DNA from: Porphyromonas sp. HMSC065F10
GTDB lineage: Bacteria > Bacteroidota > Bacteroidia > Bacteroidales > Porphyromonadaceae
Assembly: GCF_001808555.1 (NCBI RefSeq)
Contig: NZ_KV793806.1
Location: forward strand, 8,015 to 49,438
DNA length: 41,424 nucleotides
Reading direction: 5' to 3'
The notes below the pieces were generated by a model, which saw only the letters and a program-made list of their open reading frames with translations, did not search any database and was not told where the DNA came from. Of this stretch, positions 1 through 9,339 are shown one piece after another (positions within the stretch are counted from its first letter, which is position 1; each line of letters starts with the position of its first letter). Both the position numbers and the translations under genes were made by a program.

Positions 1-75
1 AGGCTATTACGATGATCTGTGTGTCTTGCCCTGCCGCTTGGGGTAGGGGGGCACCGGTGGATGGAGCAAAAGTAT

Positions 76-83
76 TATCTTTG
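76..83 (+). promoter_or_regulatory. Bacteroidetes -7 promoter element
   Basis: TATCTTTG matches the Bacteroidetes sigma-ABfr -7 consensus TAnnTTTG exactly. It lies about 65 bases before the first gene and would start a leader of roughly 60 bases. That leader contains a GC-rich inverted repeat at 124-140 (GGTGGGAG / CTCCCCACC, with one extra C). I see no convincing -33 element. It probably drives the cluster that begins at 149. I see no supported gene in bases 1-148. Confidence 0.55.
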
Positions 84-148
84 TGCAGCCCTCTTGCGGG
101 GCTTATCGTATGCTGTGAGTGGTGGTGGGAGCTCCCCACCATTATTGA

Positions 149-1621
149 ATGATAGAGAGTAAGATGAGTATGATGAAGAGAATAGTTACCGGAGGGGTAG
201 GTGCCCTCCTGATGCTGTGTGGAGTGGTGGCGTCCGCTCAGGATGTGGTTGGGCTGAGCGAGGTGATCCCGCTCTATCCCTCCTACTCGGAGCAGATCTT
301 GGCGAGTGACACCCTTACGCAGGGGCTGAGTCCCGAGGCGCTGCAGGTGATCGGTCGGCCTCTGCAGCTGAGGACCTCCGGCTATGTCCCCTCCTCGTCG
401 CTCTTTGCACCGCTGCTCTTCGACCTGTGGAAGCTCCCTTCGCTTCACTTTGACAAGGCAGCCCTAGTTCGGCAGACTGACCCCCGCCTCAATAACCCCT
501 TCATCCGGCAGTCGCTCCTCCGGCAGACGATGGATAAGCTGGAGCAGGAGTATGGTCACACGACCGGCTTTGCGCGGCGTATGGATCGCTGGCGTACGGA
601 TCAGCAGCTGAGAGAGCAATTTTTCTTCCTCCACCCCGATCTGATCCGCTACACCTCGGAGTTCCTCCCGAGCGACCATCTGGAGTATAAGCCGGTGGAG
701 GGTCCCTCCTACTCGGGTGAGCTGGCGGTGATGGATATGCCCAATGTACCCACCAAGTCGGAGGGGGTGATCGAGACAGTGTCGGTGGATCGCCGCTATT
801 GGCTCCCACGCTTTGAGGCACACGCTCAGCTGGCGCAAAATCAGGTGTCACCCAACTGGCATAAGGGCGGTACCAGCAGTGCCAACTTCGCCTCTCGACT
901 CTTCTACGGACTGTCGTACAAGAGAGACAAGGTGGAGTGGGTCAATGAGCTGGAGTACAAGCTGGGACTCTTCACCGTGCCGAGCGAGATCAAGCTGGAG
1001 GGAAAGCCAAACTTTAAGATCAGCGAGGATGTCTTGCGGATGAGGAGCAACCTCGGTCTCCAGGCTTGGAAGCGGTGGTTCTATACCATCGACCTCAACC
1101 TCCGCAGTCAGTTGCTGAAGAACTACGACCGCGAGGGGCAACTCTCCACCTATGCTCTCGCTCCGCTGATCCTCGACGGCGGTCTCGGTATGAAGTACAA
1201 TCTAAAGAAGAAAAAGATCGGCGGCAACCCCTTCAATAATCTCAATTTCTCGCTCAATGTGGCGCCCGCCTCGATGCAATTCATCTGGATCTGGGCAAAG
1301 GATGTGACGAGGGGCAGGTATGGTCTGCAGGAGGATCAGAATTACCTCCTCCGTCTCGGTTCGTCGCTGCGGATGAATCTGGACTGGCAATTCTCCGACG
1401 CCCTCTCCTGGCGCTCTCGGCTCTACTACAATACTTCCTATAAGCATATAGAGACCGAGCTGGAGAATACACTGGAGTATACCTTTAATAAGTACTTCAG
1501 CACAATGCTCAATGTCAATCTACGCTTTGATGACAGTGTGATCCTCAATGAGCCCAAGACCTTCAAGTCTCTCCTGCAGTACAACGAGCTCTTCAGCTTT
1601 GGCTTCTCGCTCAAGATCTGA
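149..1621 (+). CDS. DUF3078 family outer-membrane beta-barrel protein
   Basis: A Bacteroidetes-type exported protein of 490 residues. The N-terminus has a basic stretch followed by a hydrophobic core ending near ASAQ, which reads as a signal peptide. Around residues 225-240 it carries the sequence NQVSPNWHKGG, which resembles the Trp-Gly-Gly signature I associate with DUF3078. The C-terminal half alternates polar and aromatic residues (for example FSLNVAP, LYYNTSYK) and ends in FSLKI, as expected for a porin-like barrel in the outer membrane. No ligand can be inferred. The start is uncertain: ATGs at 164 and 170 (MSMMKR or MMKR) would give a tighter signal peptide than the one at 149. Its stop overlaps the next start (TGATG), so the two genes are likely co-translated. 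Confidence 0.75.
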   Translation: MIESKMSMMKRIVTGGVGALLMLCGVVASAQDVVGLSEVIPLYPSYSEQILASDTLTQGLSPEALQVIGRPLQLRTSGYVPSSSLFAPLLFDLWKLPSLHFDKAALVRQTDPRLNNPFIRQSLLRQTMDKLEQEYGHTTGFARRMDRWRTDQQLREQFFFLHPDLIRYTSEFLPSDHLEYKPVEGPSYSGELAVMDMPNVPTKSEGVIETVSVDRRYWLPRFEAHAQLAQNQVSPNWHKGGTSSANFASRLFYGLSYKRDKVEWVNELEYKLGLFTVPSEIKLEGKPNFKISEDVLRMRSNLGLQAWKRWFYTIDLNLRSQLLKNYDREGQLSTYALAPLILDGGLGMKYNLKKKKIGGNPFNNLNFSLNVAPASMQFIWIWAKDVTRGRYGLQEDQNYLLRLGSSLRMNLDWQFSDALSWRSRLYYNTSYKHIETELENTLEYTFNKYFSTMLNVNLRFDDSVILNEPKTFKSLLQYNELFSFGFSLKI

Positions 1622-3000
1622 TGGTAGTACCGGGCGGATTTAGGGAGTCCTTTGCTGCGGACTTTGGGGCAGAGGCCTACGAGGCACTCCTTAGGACACT
1701 GACTGAGGTGCCCTCGCCGGTGTCGATCCGTCGTCATCCCACTAAGCTCTCCCCACTCACTCCGGGGTCGATCCCGTGGTGTCCGGAGGGACTGCTCCTC
1801 CCTGAGCGGCCCATCTTCGGTGCCGATCCACTCTGGCATGCGGGCGCTTACTACGTGCAGGAGCCTGCCTCGATGGCGGTGGCGCGCTACCTCGCTGCGA
1901 TCGACTTTGCCCCCGTGATCGCCCTTGACCTTTGCGCTGCCCCGGGGGGTAAGTCGACCCTCCTGAGGAGCCATCTCCCCGATGACTGCCTCTTGGTGAC
2001 CAATGAGCCGGATAAGAAGCGGGCGAAGGTGCTGGAGGAGAATATCCTCCGCTGGGGTGCCGAGGAGACGCTGGTCACCTCGGCTCTGCCGGCTGCTCTC
2101 AGGGCGGCGGGGGTGAAGGCGGACCTGATATTGGTCGACGCCCCTTGCTCGGGGGAGGGGATGTTTCGCAAGGAGCCGGAGGCGGTCACAGGCTGGAGCC
2201 TCGACTTGGTTGATCGCTGCGCGAAGACTCAGAGGGAGATCCTGAGGGAGGCATGGGAGATGCTGACGGATGGGGGACTCCTTATATATAGCACTTGCAC
2301 CTACAATAGGGCGGAGAATGAGGCTCAGCTCAGCTTCCTCCGTGATGACTACGGAGCCGAGGTGATCCACCTGCCGGAGCTGCCGCAGTATGGAGCAGAG
2401 GAGAGTGATGAGGAGCGGGGTCTGTACCGCTTCTTCCCCCACCGCACCGGTAGCGAGGGGCTTACCTGCTTCGGGGTACGAAAGGCCGGTCCCCGGGTGT
2501 CTCCGGAGCCTGTGGCTCGGGGGCTTGCCGGGCGGGCGAGGGCGATCCCCGAGGAGCTGAGAGACCTGGCGGAGGAGCAGCTCCTCTCTACTCCCGATGG
2601 AACAGGCTGGCGCTTGCTCTCACTGAGAGGCGTGGCACTGCTCCGGCTCTTGGAGCAGGCGGAGGGCATTCGGATCCTGAGGGCGGGCGTGGATCTCGGG
2701 AGCGTCAAGGGGAGAGACTTTATCCCCGATGTATCTTGGGTGCTGAGTGCGACAGCCTCGAACCACCTGCCGTACCCTCGGCGGGCTGTGACGGCGGCTG
2801 AGGCCTTTGCCCTCATAGGCAGACAGACCATTCCGAGCTCGGGGGCTAAGGGCTACCGGGTCGCTACCTATGCAGGTGTCCCGCTCACCCTCATCAAGGA
2901 CCTCGGCTCCCGGGTCAATAACCTTTATCCCAAGGGGCTCGCCCTCCACGACACGAGGCTCACGCCGTCGGACATGCCCCATATCTTAGACAATCAATGA
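1621..3000 (+). CDS. rsmF: RsmF-like 16S rRNA m5C methyltransferase
   Basis: SAM-dependent RNA (cytosine-5) methyltransferase of the NOL1/NOP2/Sun family, predicted to act in the cytoplasm on rRNA. The SAM-binding motif LCAAPGGKST lies near residue 103. The two conserved cysteines appear in DAPCSGEGMFRKEPE (near residue 177) and YSTCTYNRAENE (near residue 225). The C-terminal part (LPYPRRAV, NNLYPKGLAL) resembles the extra C-terminal domains of RsmF/YebU, and 459 residues is close to the E. coli RsmF length. The ATG overlaps the preceding stop by one base. Its own stop overlaps the next start as ATGA. The exact rRNA target is inferred from the family only. Confidence 0.85.
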   Translation: MVVPGGFRESFAADFGAEAYEALLRTLTEVPSPVSIRRHPTKLSPLTPGSIPWCPEGLLLPERPIFGADPLWHAGAYYVQEPASMAVARYLAAIDFAPVIALDLCAAPGGKSTLLRSHLPDDCLLVTNEPDKKRAKVLEENILRWGAEETLVTSALPAALRAAGVKADLILVDAPCSGEGMFRKEPEAVTGWSLDLVDRCAKTQREILREAWEMLTDGGLLIYSTCTYNRAENEAQLSFLRDDYGAEVIHLPELPQYGAEESDEERGLYRFFPHRTGSEGLTCFGVRKAGPRVSPEPVARGLAGRARAIPEELRDLAEEQLLSTPDGTGWRLLSLRGVALLRLLEQAEGIRILRAGVDLGSVKGRDFIPDVSWVLSATASNHLPYPRRAVTAAEAFALIGRQTIPSSGAKGYRVATYAGVPLTLIKDLGSRVNNLYPKGLALHDTRLTPSDMPHILDNQ

Positions 3001-4184
3001 GTAAGCACCTCTTTCCCATCACACTCCTCTCTCTACTCTGGAGCCTTATGCTGCCTCTCGGTGCAACACCTCGGGCGAGCCTGATCACGTGCGGTCAGTC
3101 GGGGGAGTTTGTCTTCTACCTCTACGGCCATACAGCCATTAGGATCACGGATCCGGAGACGGGTCTTGATAAGGCGTATAACTATGGCTACTTCTCCATG
3201 GAGCAGAAGAACTTTATCCCCAACTTCATGATCGGAAAGCCGATGTACATGCTGGGGGTGACTGACTTTGACAGTATGGTCTATGACTATGCGGCTCAGG
3301 GGCGGCGGGTATCGGAGCAGCAGCTCAATCTCAGGCCTGACGAGGTGCAGGCGCTGATGGACTTCCTCGACTGGAACGCCCTGCCTGAGAATGCCGAGTA
3401 CCGGTACAACTACTTCTACGACAACTGCGCCACCCGCCCTCGGGACCTCATCGAGCGCTTCACTAAGGGAGGGCTGGTCTATCGGGTGGACCCTGCATCG
3501 CTGCCGACCTTCCGCGAGGCGACGCGGCAGTGTAGCAAGTCGGCGAAGTGGTACACCTTTGGCACCGACCTTTGCCTCGGCGTGAAGAGCGATGCTCGGA
3601 TGACGGTACACGATGCCGCCTTTGTCCCCGAGCTCCTGGAGCAGTCGATGGACCTCGCTTTCCGTAAGGATACGGGAGAGCCGATCGTGTCACGGAAGGA
3701 GGAGATCGTCCCTCAGACACAGCTGATCGAGGTGCCACGCTTTGATGGTCCCCTTGTGACGATCCTCGCATTGGTCGCCATATATCTGATCTGCTACTTC
3801 GTCGTGCGGAGGTACACCCCGATACCGTGGCAGATGCTGCGCTGTGGACTCTATCTGCTCCTCGGGCTGGCAGGGATCGTGCTGTGGTTCCTCAGCCTCT
3901 TCTCTGCGCACCCACATACACTCCTCAATGCCAATATGGTGCTGATGCACCCCTTCTGGCTCATCCTTGTGGTGACGATGTGGCGGGAGCTGCGACACAG
4001 ACGTCTCAACAGCCTGCTCTACCTGATCAACCTCCTGCTCGCCCTTGTCTATCTCGGGCTCGGCTATGTGCAGACACTGCCCATCGGCATGGCTTATCTG
4101 GCGATCCTGATCGGGCTGGACCAGTTCATCGGCCGCTACGTGGAGTGGGGAGGGACTGGCAAGGTATTTGAGGTACATAAGTAA
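2997..4184 (+). CDS. DUF4105 / Lnb-like periplasmic-domain membrane protein
   Basis: A 395-residue protein with an N-terminal signal or anchor segment (LLSLLWSLMLPLGA). A periplasmic DUF4105 domain follows, with LYGHTAIRI (His45) and YDNCATRPRD (Cys144); these are a plausible Cys/His active pair. From about residue 253 to the end there are roughly five hydrophobic membrane helices. This domain order matches Lnb, the lipoprotein N-acyltransferase described in Bacteroides, whose N-terminal domain is DUF4105. Lnb would add the third acyl chain to lipoproteins at the inner membrane. DUF4105 paralogues are common in the phylum, so the specific Lnb role is inferred rather than shown. It sits in a tightly spaced gene cluster and its stop directly abuts the next ATG. 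Confidence 0.75.
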   Translation: MSKHLFPITLLSLLWSLMLPLGATPRASLITCGQSGEFVFYLYGHTAIRITDPETGLDKAYNYGYFSMEQKNFIPNFMIGKPMYMLGVTDFDSMVYDYAAQGRRVSEQQLNLRPDEVQALMDFLDWNALPENAEYRYNYFYDNCATRPRDLIERFTKGGLVYRVDPASLPTFREATRQCSKSAKWYTFGTDLCLGVKSDARMTVHDAAFVPELLEQSMDLAFRKDTGEPIVSRKEEIVPQTQLIEVPRFDGPLVTILALVAIYLICYFVVRRYTPIPWQMLRCGLYLLLGLAGIVLWFLSLFSAHPHTLLNANMVLMHPFWLILVVTMWRELRHRRLNSLLYLINLLLALVYLGLGYVQTLPIGMAYLAILIGLDQFIGRYVEWGGTGKVFEVHK

Positions 4185-5741
4185 ATGAAAGATCTACTCA
4201 CCCCCCTCGTCGTCCTCCTGAGCGTCTGCTCGCCCGTCGCCGCCCGTCAGGCTCCCAAGCTGGTGGTGCTGCTGACGGTGGATGAGCTGCGGACCGACCT
4301 CTATGAGGCGATGGCACCTCACCTCTTAGAGAATGGTCTCACGCGCCTCTCTCGCGATGGGCGGGTCTACGACACCGTCATCCACCCGCTCACAGAGGCG
4401 GATCCCGTAGCCAGCGAGGCGGTGCTGCAGACCGGTGCCCTCGGTCTCGAGAGTGGCATAACCGGTAGGTGCACCATCGTCCGCAAGGAGGGCGGGCAGA
4501 GGCACCTCGAGGGGTCGGTGCTGGAGGACAAGAAGTATATCGGCTATGGTACGGCTGACAGGCTCTCGCCTCTGGCGCTCGCTGCCCCGACGATCGCTGA
4601 CCGTCTGGCGCAGGCCACGCACGGGCTGGGGCAGGTCTTCTCCATTGCTCCCTCAGCAGAGGAGGCGATCATAGCGGGCGGGCATGAGGCACAGGCGGCC
4701 TACTGGCTTGATGACTCCACGGCGCGATGGGTAAGCTCCACCTTTTATCCCACAGGATTGCCGTGGTACATCGGCAAGAGCAGCACGGTGGCGACACGCC
4801 TCGACAAGGGGTCGATCACCTGGCAGGCCTCCAGTCCGGCTCTCTATGCGTCGCTCCTACCCTATGCCTGCAGTGGAGCCTTTTCCTCTGACCATATCTA
4901 CACGAGGGCATTCTCGTCCGTGCAGGACCTGAAGCACTCCCCGGTGGTCAATGAGTATGTGGTTCGCCTCGCTGAGTCGGTGATCGATGGAGCCGGTCTC
5001 GGTGCGGATGAGTCGATGGACCTGCTAGCCCTCCATATGACGGCAGGCACCCCTCCATCAGTATCTGCGGGGATCTCGCCGGAACTACTGGACAGCTACG
5101 TGCTGCTGGATAGGGCGGTGGCACAGCTGATGGAGCTGCTGGATCGAAAGTTTGGGAAGGGGGAAGTACTCGTGGCACTGTCGGGTAATGGTATGGCTCG
5201 GTGCGAGCCGATCCGTGATGATAAGAAACGGTACCCCACCTTCTCCCCGGAGCGTTGCCGCGCCATCACCAATATGTACCTCCATGCGAAGTATGGAGTA
5301 AAGGGGATGGTGACCGAAGTGACCGACCGGGGGGAGCTCTTCCTGGATCGCAAGGTGGTAGAGCAGCGGGAGGAGCTCTCCCTTGCCGAGGTGCAGGATG
5401 CGGTCTGCTCTTTCCTCCTCGAGATGGCGGGCGTCGCCTACACGATACCGAACCACAGCCTGAGGGATCTGCTCCCGGGGGATCCCGTAGGTTGTACTCG
5501 GCTGACGGCACTCCATAGTGCGCTCCCCTCTCAGAGGGCGGATGTCTTCGTCGGGATCAGTCCCGGGTACCTTATCGATACCGGTACTGCTACTCCGCAG
5601 CCCTCCTACACCGCCATGCCGACGATGCTCATCCTTATGGGTGAGGGCATCGAGCCGGAGGTGATCCACACTCCGCTGGATCTCCGTGGCGTCTCTCACG
5701 AAATCTCCCGGGTGCTCCGTATCCGGCCACCGACGCCCTGA
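4185..5741 (+). CDS. Alkaline-phosphatase-fold protein, probable pseudoenzyme
   Basis: A 518-residue exported protein with an N-terminal hydrophobic signal segment ending near AAR. The first strand KLVVLLTVDELRTD, with Asp33, matches the start of PafA/type I phosphodiesterase family proteins. The usual nucleophile region (T-x-PGH-A...TG...HGI) is replaced by HPLTEADPVASEAVLQTG...SGI at about residues 67-92. The metal-binding DxxGH-type segment is replaced near residues 279-300 by LHMTAGTPPSVSAG. The ADHG metal motif is replaced near residue 335 by SGNGM. The fold therefore seems kept while several catalytic and metal ligands are missing, suggesting a structural or binding role in the envelope. 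It is the last member of the first cluster, 100 bases before secA. Confidence 0.7.
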   Translation: MKDLLTPLVVLLSVCSPVAARQAPKLVVLLTVDELRTDLYEAMAPHLLENGLTRLSRDGRVYDTVIHPLTEADPVASEAVLQTGALGLESGITGRCTIVRKEGGQRHLEGSVLEDKKYIGYGTADRLSPLALAAPTIADRLAQATHGLGQVFSIAPSAEEAIIAGGHEAQAAYWLDDSTARWVSSTFYPTGLPWYIGKSSTVATRLDKGSITWQASSPALYASLLPYACSGAFSSDHIYTRAFSSVQDLKHSPVVNEYVVRLAESVIDGAGLGADESMDLLALHMTAGTPPSVSAGISPELLDSYVLLDRAVAQLMELLDRKFGKGEVLVALSGNGMARCEPIRDDKKRYPTFSPERCRAITNMYLHAKYGVKGMVTEVTDRGELFLDRKVVEQREELSLAEVQDAVCSFLLEMAGVAYTIPNHSLRDLLPGDPVGCTRLTALHSALPSQRADVFVGISPGYLIDTGTATPQPSYTAMPTMLILMGEGIEPEVIHTPLDLRGVSHEISRVLRIRPPTP

Positions 5742-5765
5742 TCGATACTGATCAGATATTTTTTG

Positions 5766-5773
5766 TACCTTTC
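5766..5773 (+). promoter_or_regulatory. Possible secA promoter (-7-like)
   Basis: TACCTTTC matches seven of the eight positions of TAnnTTTG and lies 68 bases before the secA ATG. No -33 TTTG at the expected distance was found. It is the best promoter candidate in the 100-base gap between the phosphatase-fold gene and secA. Confidence 0.3.
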
Positions 5774-5841
5774 GTCTCCCTCGGGAGGCCGGTACTCTCG
5801 AGAATGACAACGGATACACTTTTTTACTAGATAATATATAT

Positions 5842-8800
5842 ATGAGTTTCTTTAAGGACTTACTTGCCGGCATCTTCGGCAACAAGTCGCAGAACGACCT
5901 CAAGCAGATATACCCCATCGTCGATAAGATCAAGGCGACCTACGAGACGATTGATAAGCTGAGCGCTGACGACCTGAGGGCGCACTCCGCTCGCATGAGG
6001 CAAGATCTCCGCGACCATGTGGCGGAGGAGCGACGTGAGATCGCTGAGCTGAGAGGGCAGGTGGAGAGCGCAGAGCTTAGTGAACGTGAGGCACTCTGGG
6101 AGAAGATTGACACGCTGGAGGATCAGGTAAAGGATAAGCTGGAGGATAAGCTCAATGAGATCCTCCCCGAGGCTTTTGCCGTGATGAAGTCCACAGCACG
6201 TCGATTTGCTGAGAATAGCGAGATCACCGTCACCGCCACGCAGTACGACCGTGACCTCTCCGTGGATCACGACTTCGTCACCATTGATGGTGATAAGGCG
6301 ATCTACAAGAATGAGTGGGAGGCCGGCGGCAATCTCACGAAGTGGGATATGGTCCACTACGACGTGCAGCTGATCGGTGGTATCGTGCTGCATCAGGGCA
6401 AGATCGCTGAGATGGCGACAGGTGAGGGTAAGACGCTGGTGGCAACGCTGCCGGTCTTCCTCAACGCCCTCACCGGTAACGGCGTCCATGTGGTGACCGT
6501 GAATGACTACCTCTCCAAGCGTGATGAGGAGTGGATGGGGCCGCTGTACCAATTCCACGGTCTCACCGTAGACTGCATCGACAAGCACGAGCCCAACTCG
6601 CCTGAGCGTAAGCGCGCTTACGACTGCGACATCACCTTCGGGACCAATAACGAATTTGGCTTCGACTACCTGCGCGACAACATGGCACGTCGCCCGGAGG
6701 ATATGGTGCAGAGGGTCCACAACTTCGCCATCGTAGATGAGGTGGACTCCGTGCTGATCGATGATGCCCGTACCCCGCTGATCATTTCCGGACCGGTGGA
6801 GTCAAAGGGAGATCAGATGTTTGAGGAGTTCCGTGAGGATGTAGAGTCCGTCGTTAACGCTCAGCGGACGCTCTGTACCCGGCTCCTCAATGAGGCGAAG
6901 AAGAAGATCGCAAGCGACGACCCCAAGGAGGTGGATGAGGGCTATCTGCTGCTCTTCCGCAGTTATAAGGGCCTGCCGAAGTATAAGCCACTGATCAAGT
7001 ACCTCAGCACTGAGGGCGTGAAGAAGCGTCTCTTGGACACAGAGGGCTTCTATATGCAGGACAACAACCGCGAGATGCATGTGGTGACCGATCCGCTCTA
7101 CTTCGTCGTGGATGAGAAGAATAGCCAGATCGAGCTGACAGATAAGGGCTTTGACCTGCTGTCGCAGAAAAATGAAGATCCAAGCTTCTTTGTCCTCCCC
7201 GATATTGCCGCCCAGATGTCTGATCTGGAGAATAAGGAGATGAGTGAGGAGGAGAAGGCCGGTACCAAGGATGAGCTACTCACCAACTACTCTGTCAAGA
7301 GTGAGCGTGTCCATACGGTGCAGCAGCTACTGAAGGCTTACACCCTCTTTGACCGAGATGATCAGTACGTGGTGATCGACAATCAGGTGATGATCGTCGA
7401 CGAGCAGACCGGTCGTATCATGAATGGTCGCCGCTACTCCGATGGACTTCACCAGGCGATCGAGGCAAAGGAGCACGTAAAGGTGCAGCAGGCCTCGCAG
7501 ACCAAAGCGACGATCACGCTACAAAATTACTTCCGTATGTACCACAAGCTCTCCGGTATGACCGGTACGGCTGAGACGGAGGCTAAGGAGTTTTGGGACA
7601 TATACAAACTCGATGTCGTCGTGATCCCGACCAATAGACCGGTGATCCGCAATGACGAGAACGACCGCATCTACAAGACGGCAAAGGCAAAGTACAATGC
7701 CGTCATCGATGAGATCCAGGCGATTACCGAGGCAGGACGACCGGTCCTCGTCGGTACCACCTCCGTGGAGATCTCGGAGCTCCTCAGTAGGATGCTCGAC
7801 CTGAAGCATATCCCGCATAATGTGCTCAATGCAAAGCTCTTCCAGAAGGAGGCAGACATAGTTGCTCAAGCGGGTCAGTCGAGTACGGTGACCATTGCCA
7901 CCAATATGGCAGGTCGTGGTACTGATATCAAGCTCTCCCCCGAAGTGAAGGCAGCGGGTGGTCTCGCCATCATCGGTACAGAGCGCCATGAGTCGCGTCG
8001 TGTGGATCGCCAGCTGCGTGGTCGTGCCGGCCGTCAGGGAGACCCCGGGTCATCCGTTTTCTTCGTTTCGCTGGAGGATAAGCTGATGCGCCTCTTCGGC
8101 TCGGATCGTATGGCGAAGGTGCTCTCCACGATGGGACTTAAGGATGACGATATGCTGGTCTCCAAGCAGCTCAGCAAGACGGTGGAGAATGCTCAGAAAA
8201 AGGTCGAGGAGAATAACTACGGCATCCGTAAGCACCTCCTCGAGTACGACGATGTAAAGAATGCTCAGCGTAAGGTGATCTACACCCGGCGCCGTCACGC
8301 CCTTATGGGTGAGCGCATCGGGCTGGATGTGATGAATACCCTCGAGCAGTCTGCGATCTACCTCGCGACAAAGTATGAGGGCGGCTCCTTCGATGACTTC
8401 CGCACAGAGGTGTATAAGGTCTTTGCGATCGAGTGCCCGGTGTCTGAGACGGACTTTAGGGGGATGGATGCCAATGGCATTGCGTCCAAGCTCCTCGATG
8501 AGGCCTCTGCTACGCTGAAGCGTCGTATGGACCGGATGGCGGAGCAGGCCGACCCGGCGCTGCAGGCTTTCTACAAGGAGCATGGCTCCCAGGTGGAGCA
8601 GATCTACGTCCCCGTGACGGATGGTAGACTGATGTACAATGTGGTGACGAACCTAAAGGAGGCGGTGGAGAGCCAGTCGCAGAGCATCGCCAAGTCCTTC
8701 ATGAAGACGATCCTCCTCTACACGATCGATGAGGCTTGGGAGCGTCACCTCCTCGCCATGGACGAGCTGCAGAATGCCGTGCGTACCGCCTCGTATGAGA

Positions 8801-9234
8801 ATAAGGATCCTCTGGTGATCTTCAAGGTCGAGGCGTATGAACTCTTCAAGCGTATGATCGATGACCTCAATGTGAAGATCACCGAGATCATTATGCGTGG
8901 CCATATCAATATTGCCACACCGGAGGAGCAGGAGGCGCGTCGTCAGGCTCAGGCTGCTCGTGCCGCTGCGATGGCTCGTGCCGCTGCCCAGCAGCAGGTG
9001 CGCATCGGTGAGCATCACGATGACCCGCATAGCAACGACCGCAGTCGCTACCGTGAGCAGAAGGATGACTATCAGGAGCAGGCAGAGCAGCGTACCGAAG
9101 CAGGTCGTGCTGCGTCTGAGGCTGCCCAGGCGAATAACACCCCATACCGCGCAGCCAAGAAGGTGGGTCGCAACGATCCCTGCCCCTGTGGAAGTGGAAA
9201 GAAATTTAAGAACTGTCACGGCCGCAACCTCTGA
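5842..9234 (+). CDS. secA: Preprotein translocase ATPase SecA
   Basis: The motor ATPase that pushes unfolded preproteins through SecYEG at the inner membrane. Walker A appears as MATGEGKT near residue 196. The [15 protein letters not shown] segment around residues 298-313 begins the helicase core and preprotein cross-linking region. RGTDI near residue 691 lies in the second nucleotide-binding fold. The C-terminus has a Gln/Arg/Ala-rich linker followed by a SEC-C zinc motif with Cys1114, Cys1116, Cys1125 and His1126. At 1130 residues it is longer than E. coli SecA (about 900), as is usual in Bacteroidetes, with extra sequence around residues 335-490. It stands alone, bounded downstream by a strong terminator at 9262-9328. 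Confidence 0.98.
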   Translation: MSFFKDLLAGIFGNKSQNDLKQIYPIVDKIKATYETIDKLSADDLRAHSARMRQDLRDHVAEERREIAELRGQVESAELSEREALWEKIDTLEDQVKDKLEDKLNEILPEAFAVMKSTARRFAENSEITVTATQYDRDLSVDHDFVTIDGDKAIYKNEWEAGGNLTKWDMVHYDVQLIGGIVLHQGKIAEMATGEGKTLVATLPVFLNALTGNGVHVVTVNDYLSKRDEEWMGPLYQFHGLTVDCIDKHEPNSPERKRAYDCDITFGTNNEFGFDYLRDNMARRPEDMVQRVHNFAIVDEVDSVLIDDARTPLIISGPVESKGDQMFEEFREDVESVVNAQRTLCTRLLNEAKKKIASDDPKEVDEGYLLLFRSYKGLPKYKPLIKYLSTEGVKKRLLDTEGFYMQDNNREMHVVTDPLYFVVDEKNSQIELTDKGFDLLSQKNEDPSFFVLPDIAAQMSDLENKEMSEEEKAGTKDELLTNYSVKSERVHTVQQLLKAYTLFDRDDQYVVIDNQVMIVDEQTGRIMNGRRYSDGLHQAIEAKEHVKVQQASQTKATITLQNYFRMYHKLSGMTGTAETEAKEFWDIYKLDVVVIPTNRPVIRNDENDRIYKTAKAKYNAVIDEIQAITEAGRPVLVGTTSVEISELLSRMLDLKHIPHNVLNAKLFQKEADIVAQAGQSSTVTIATNMAGRGTDIKLSPEVKAAGGLAIIGTERHESRRVDRQLRGRAGRQGDPGSSVFFVSLEDKLMRLFGSDRMAKVLSTMGLKDDDMLVSKQLSKTVENAQKKVEENNYGIRKHLLEYDDVKNAQRKVIYTRRRHALMGERIGLDVMNTLEQSAIYLATKYEGGSFDDFRTEVYKVFAIECPVSETDFRGMDANGIASKLLDEASATLKRRMDRMAEQADPALQAFYKEHGSQVEQIYVPVTDGRLMYNVVTNLKEAVESQSQSIAKSFMKTILLYTIDEAWERHLLAMDELQNAVRTASYENKDPLVIFKVEAYELFKRMIDDLNVKITEIIMRGHINIATPEEQEARRQAQAARAAAMARAAAQQQVRIGEHHDDPHSNDRSRYREQKDDYQEQAEQRTEAGRAASEAAQANNTPYRAAKKVGRNDPCPCGSGKKFKNCHGRNL

Positions 9235-9261
9235 CGATAACTGAGCTCGACTAATTTATCT

Positions 9262-9328
9262 AAGGACAGCCATGACGTACCCTGACTCCGGTGGAGAAGC
9301 AGTGGAGCGGAGGGGCTGTCCTTTTTTT
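9262..9328 (+). terminator. Rho-independent terminator after secA
   Basis: AAGGACAGCC at 9262-9271 pairs perfectly with GGCTGTCCTT at 9314-9323 and runs straight into seven T residues (9322-9328). The 42-base loop contains a second stem, CTCCG (9286-9290) with CGGAG (9308-9312). It lies between the secA stop and the yicC start, only 11 bases before the latter. Confidence 0.85.
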
Positions 9329-9339
9329 ATATACCACTT

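Noticed and set aside
1-148. 3' end of an upstream gene at the left edge
   Set aside because: Short open frames exist but none has a recognisable sequence; only a promoter and a possible hairpin (29-48) can be supported.
1438-2442. 334-codon open frame on the minus strand across the methyltransferase gene
   Set aside because: It is antisense to a gene with clear motifs, its protein is Arg/Leu/His-rich and resembles no family; GC-rich codon bias produces such frames.
5085-5933. 282-codon minus-strand frame across the secA upstream region
   Set aside because: It runs antisense through the phosphatase-fold gene and the secA start; composition is that of a shadow frame.
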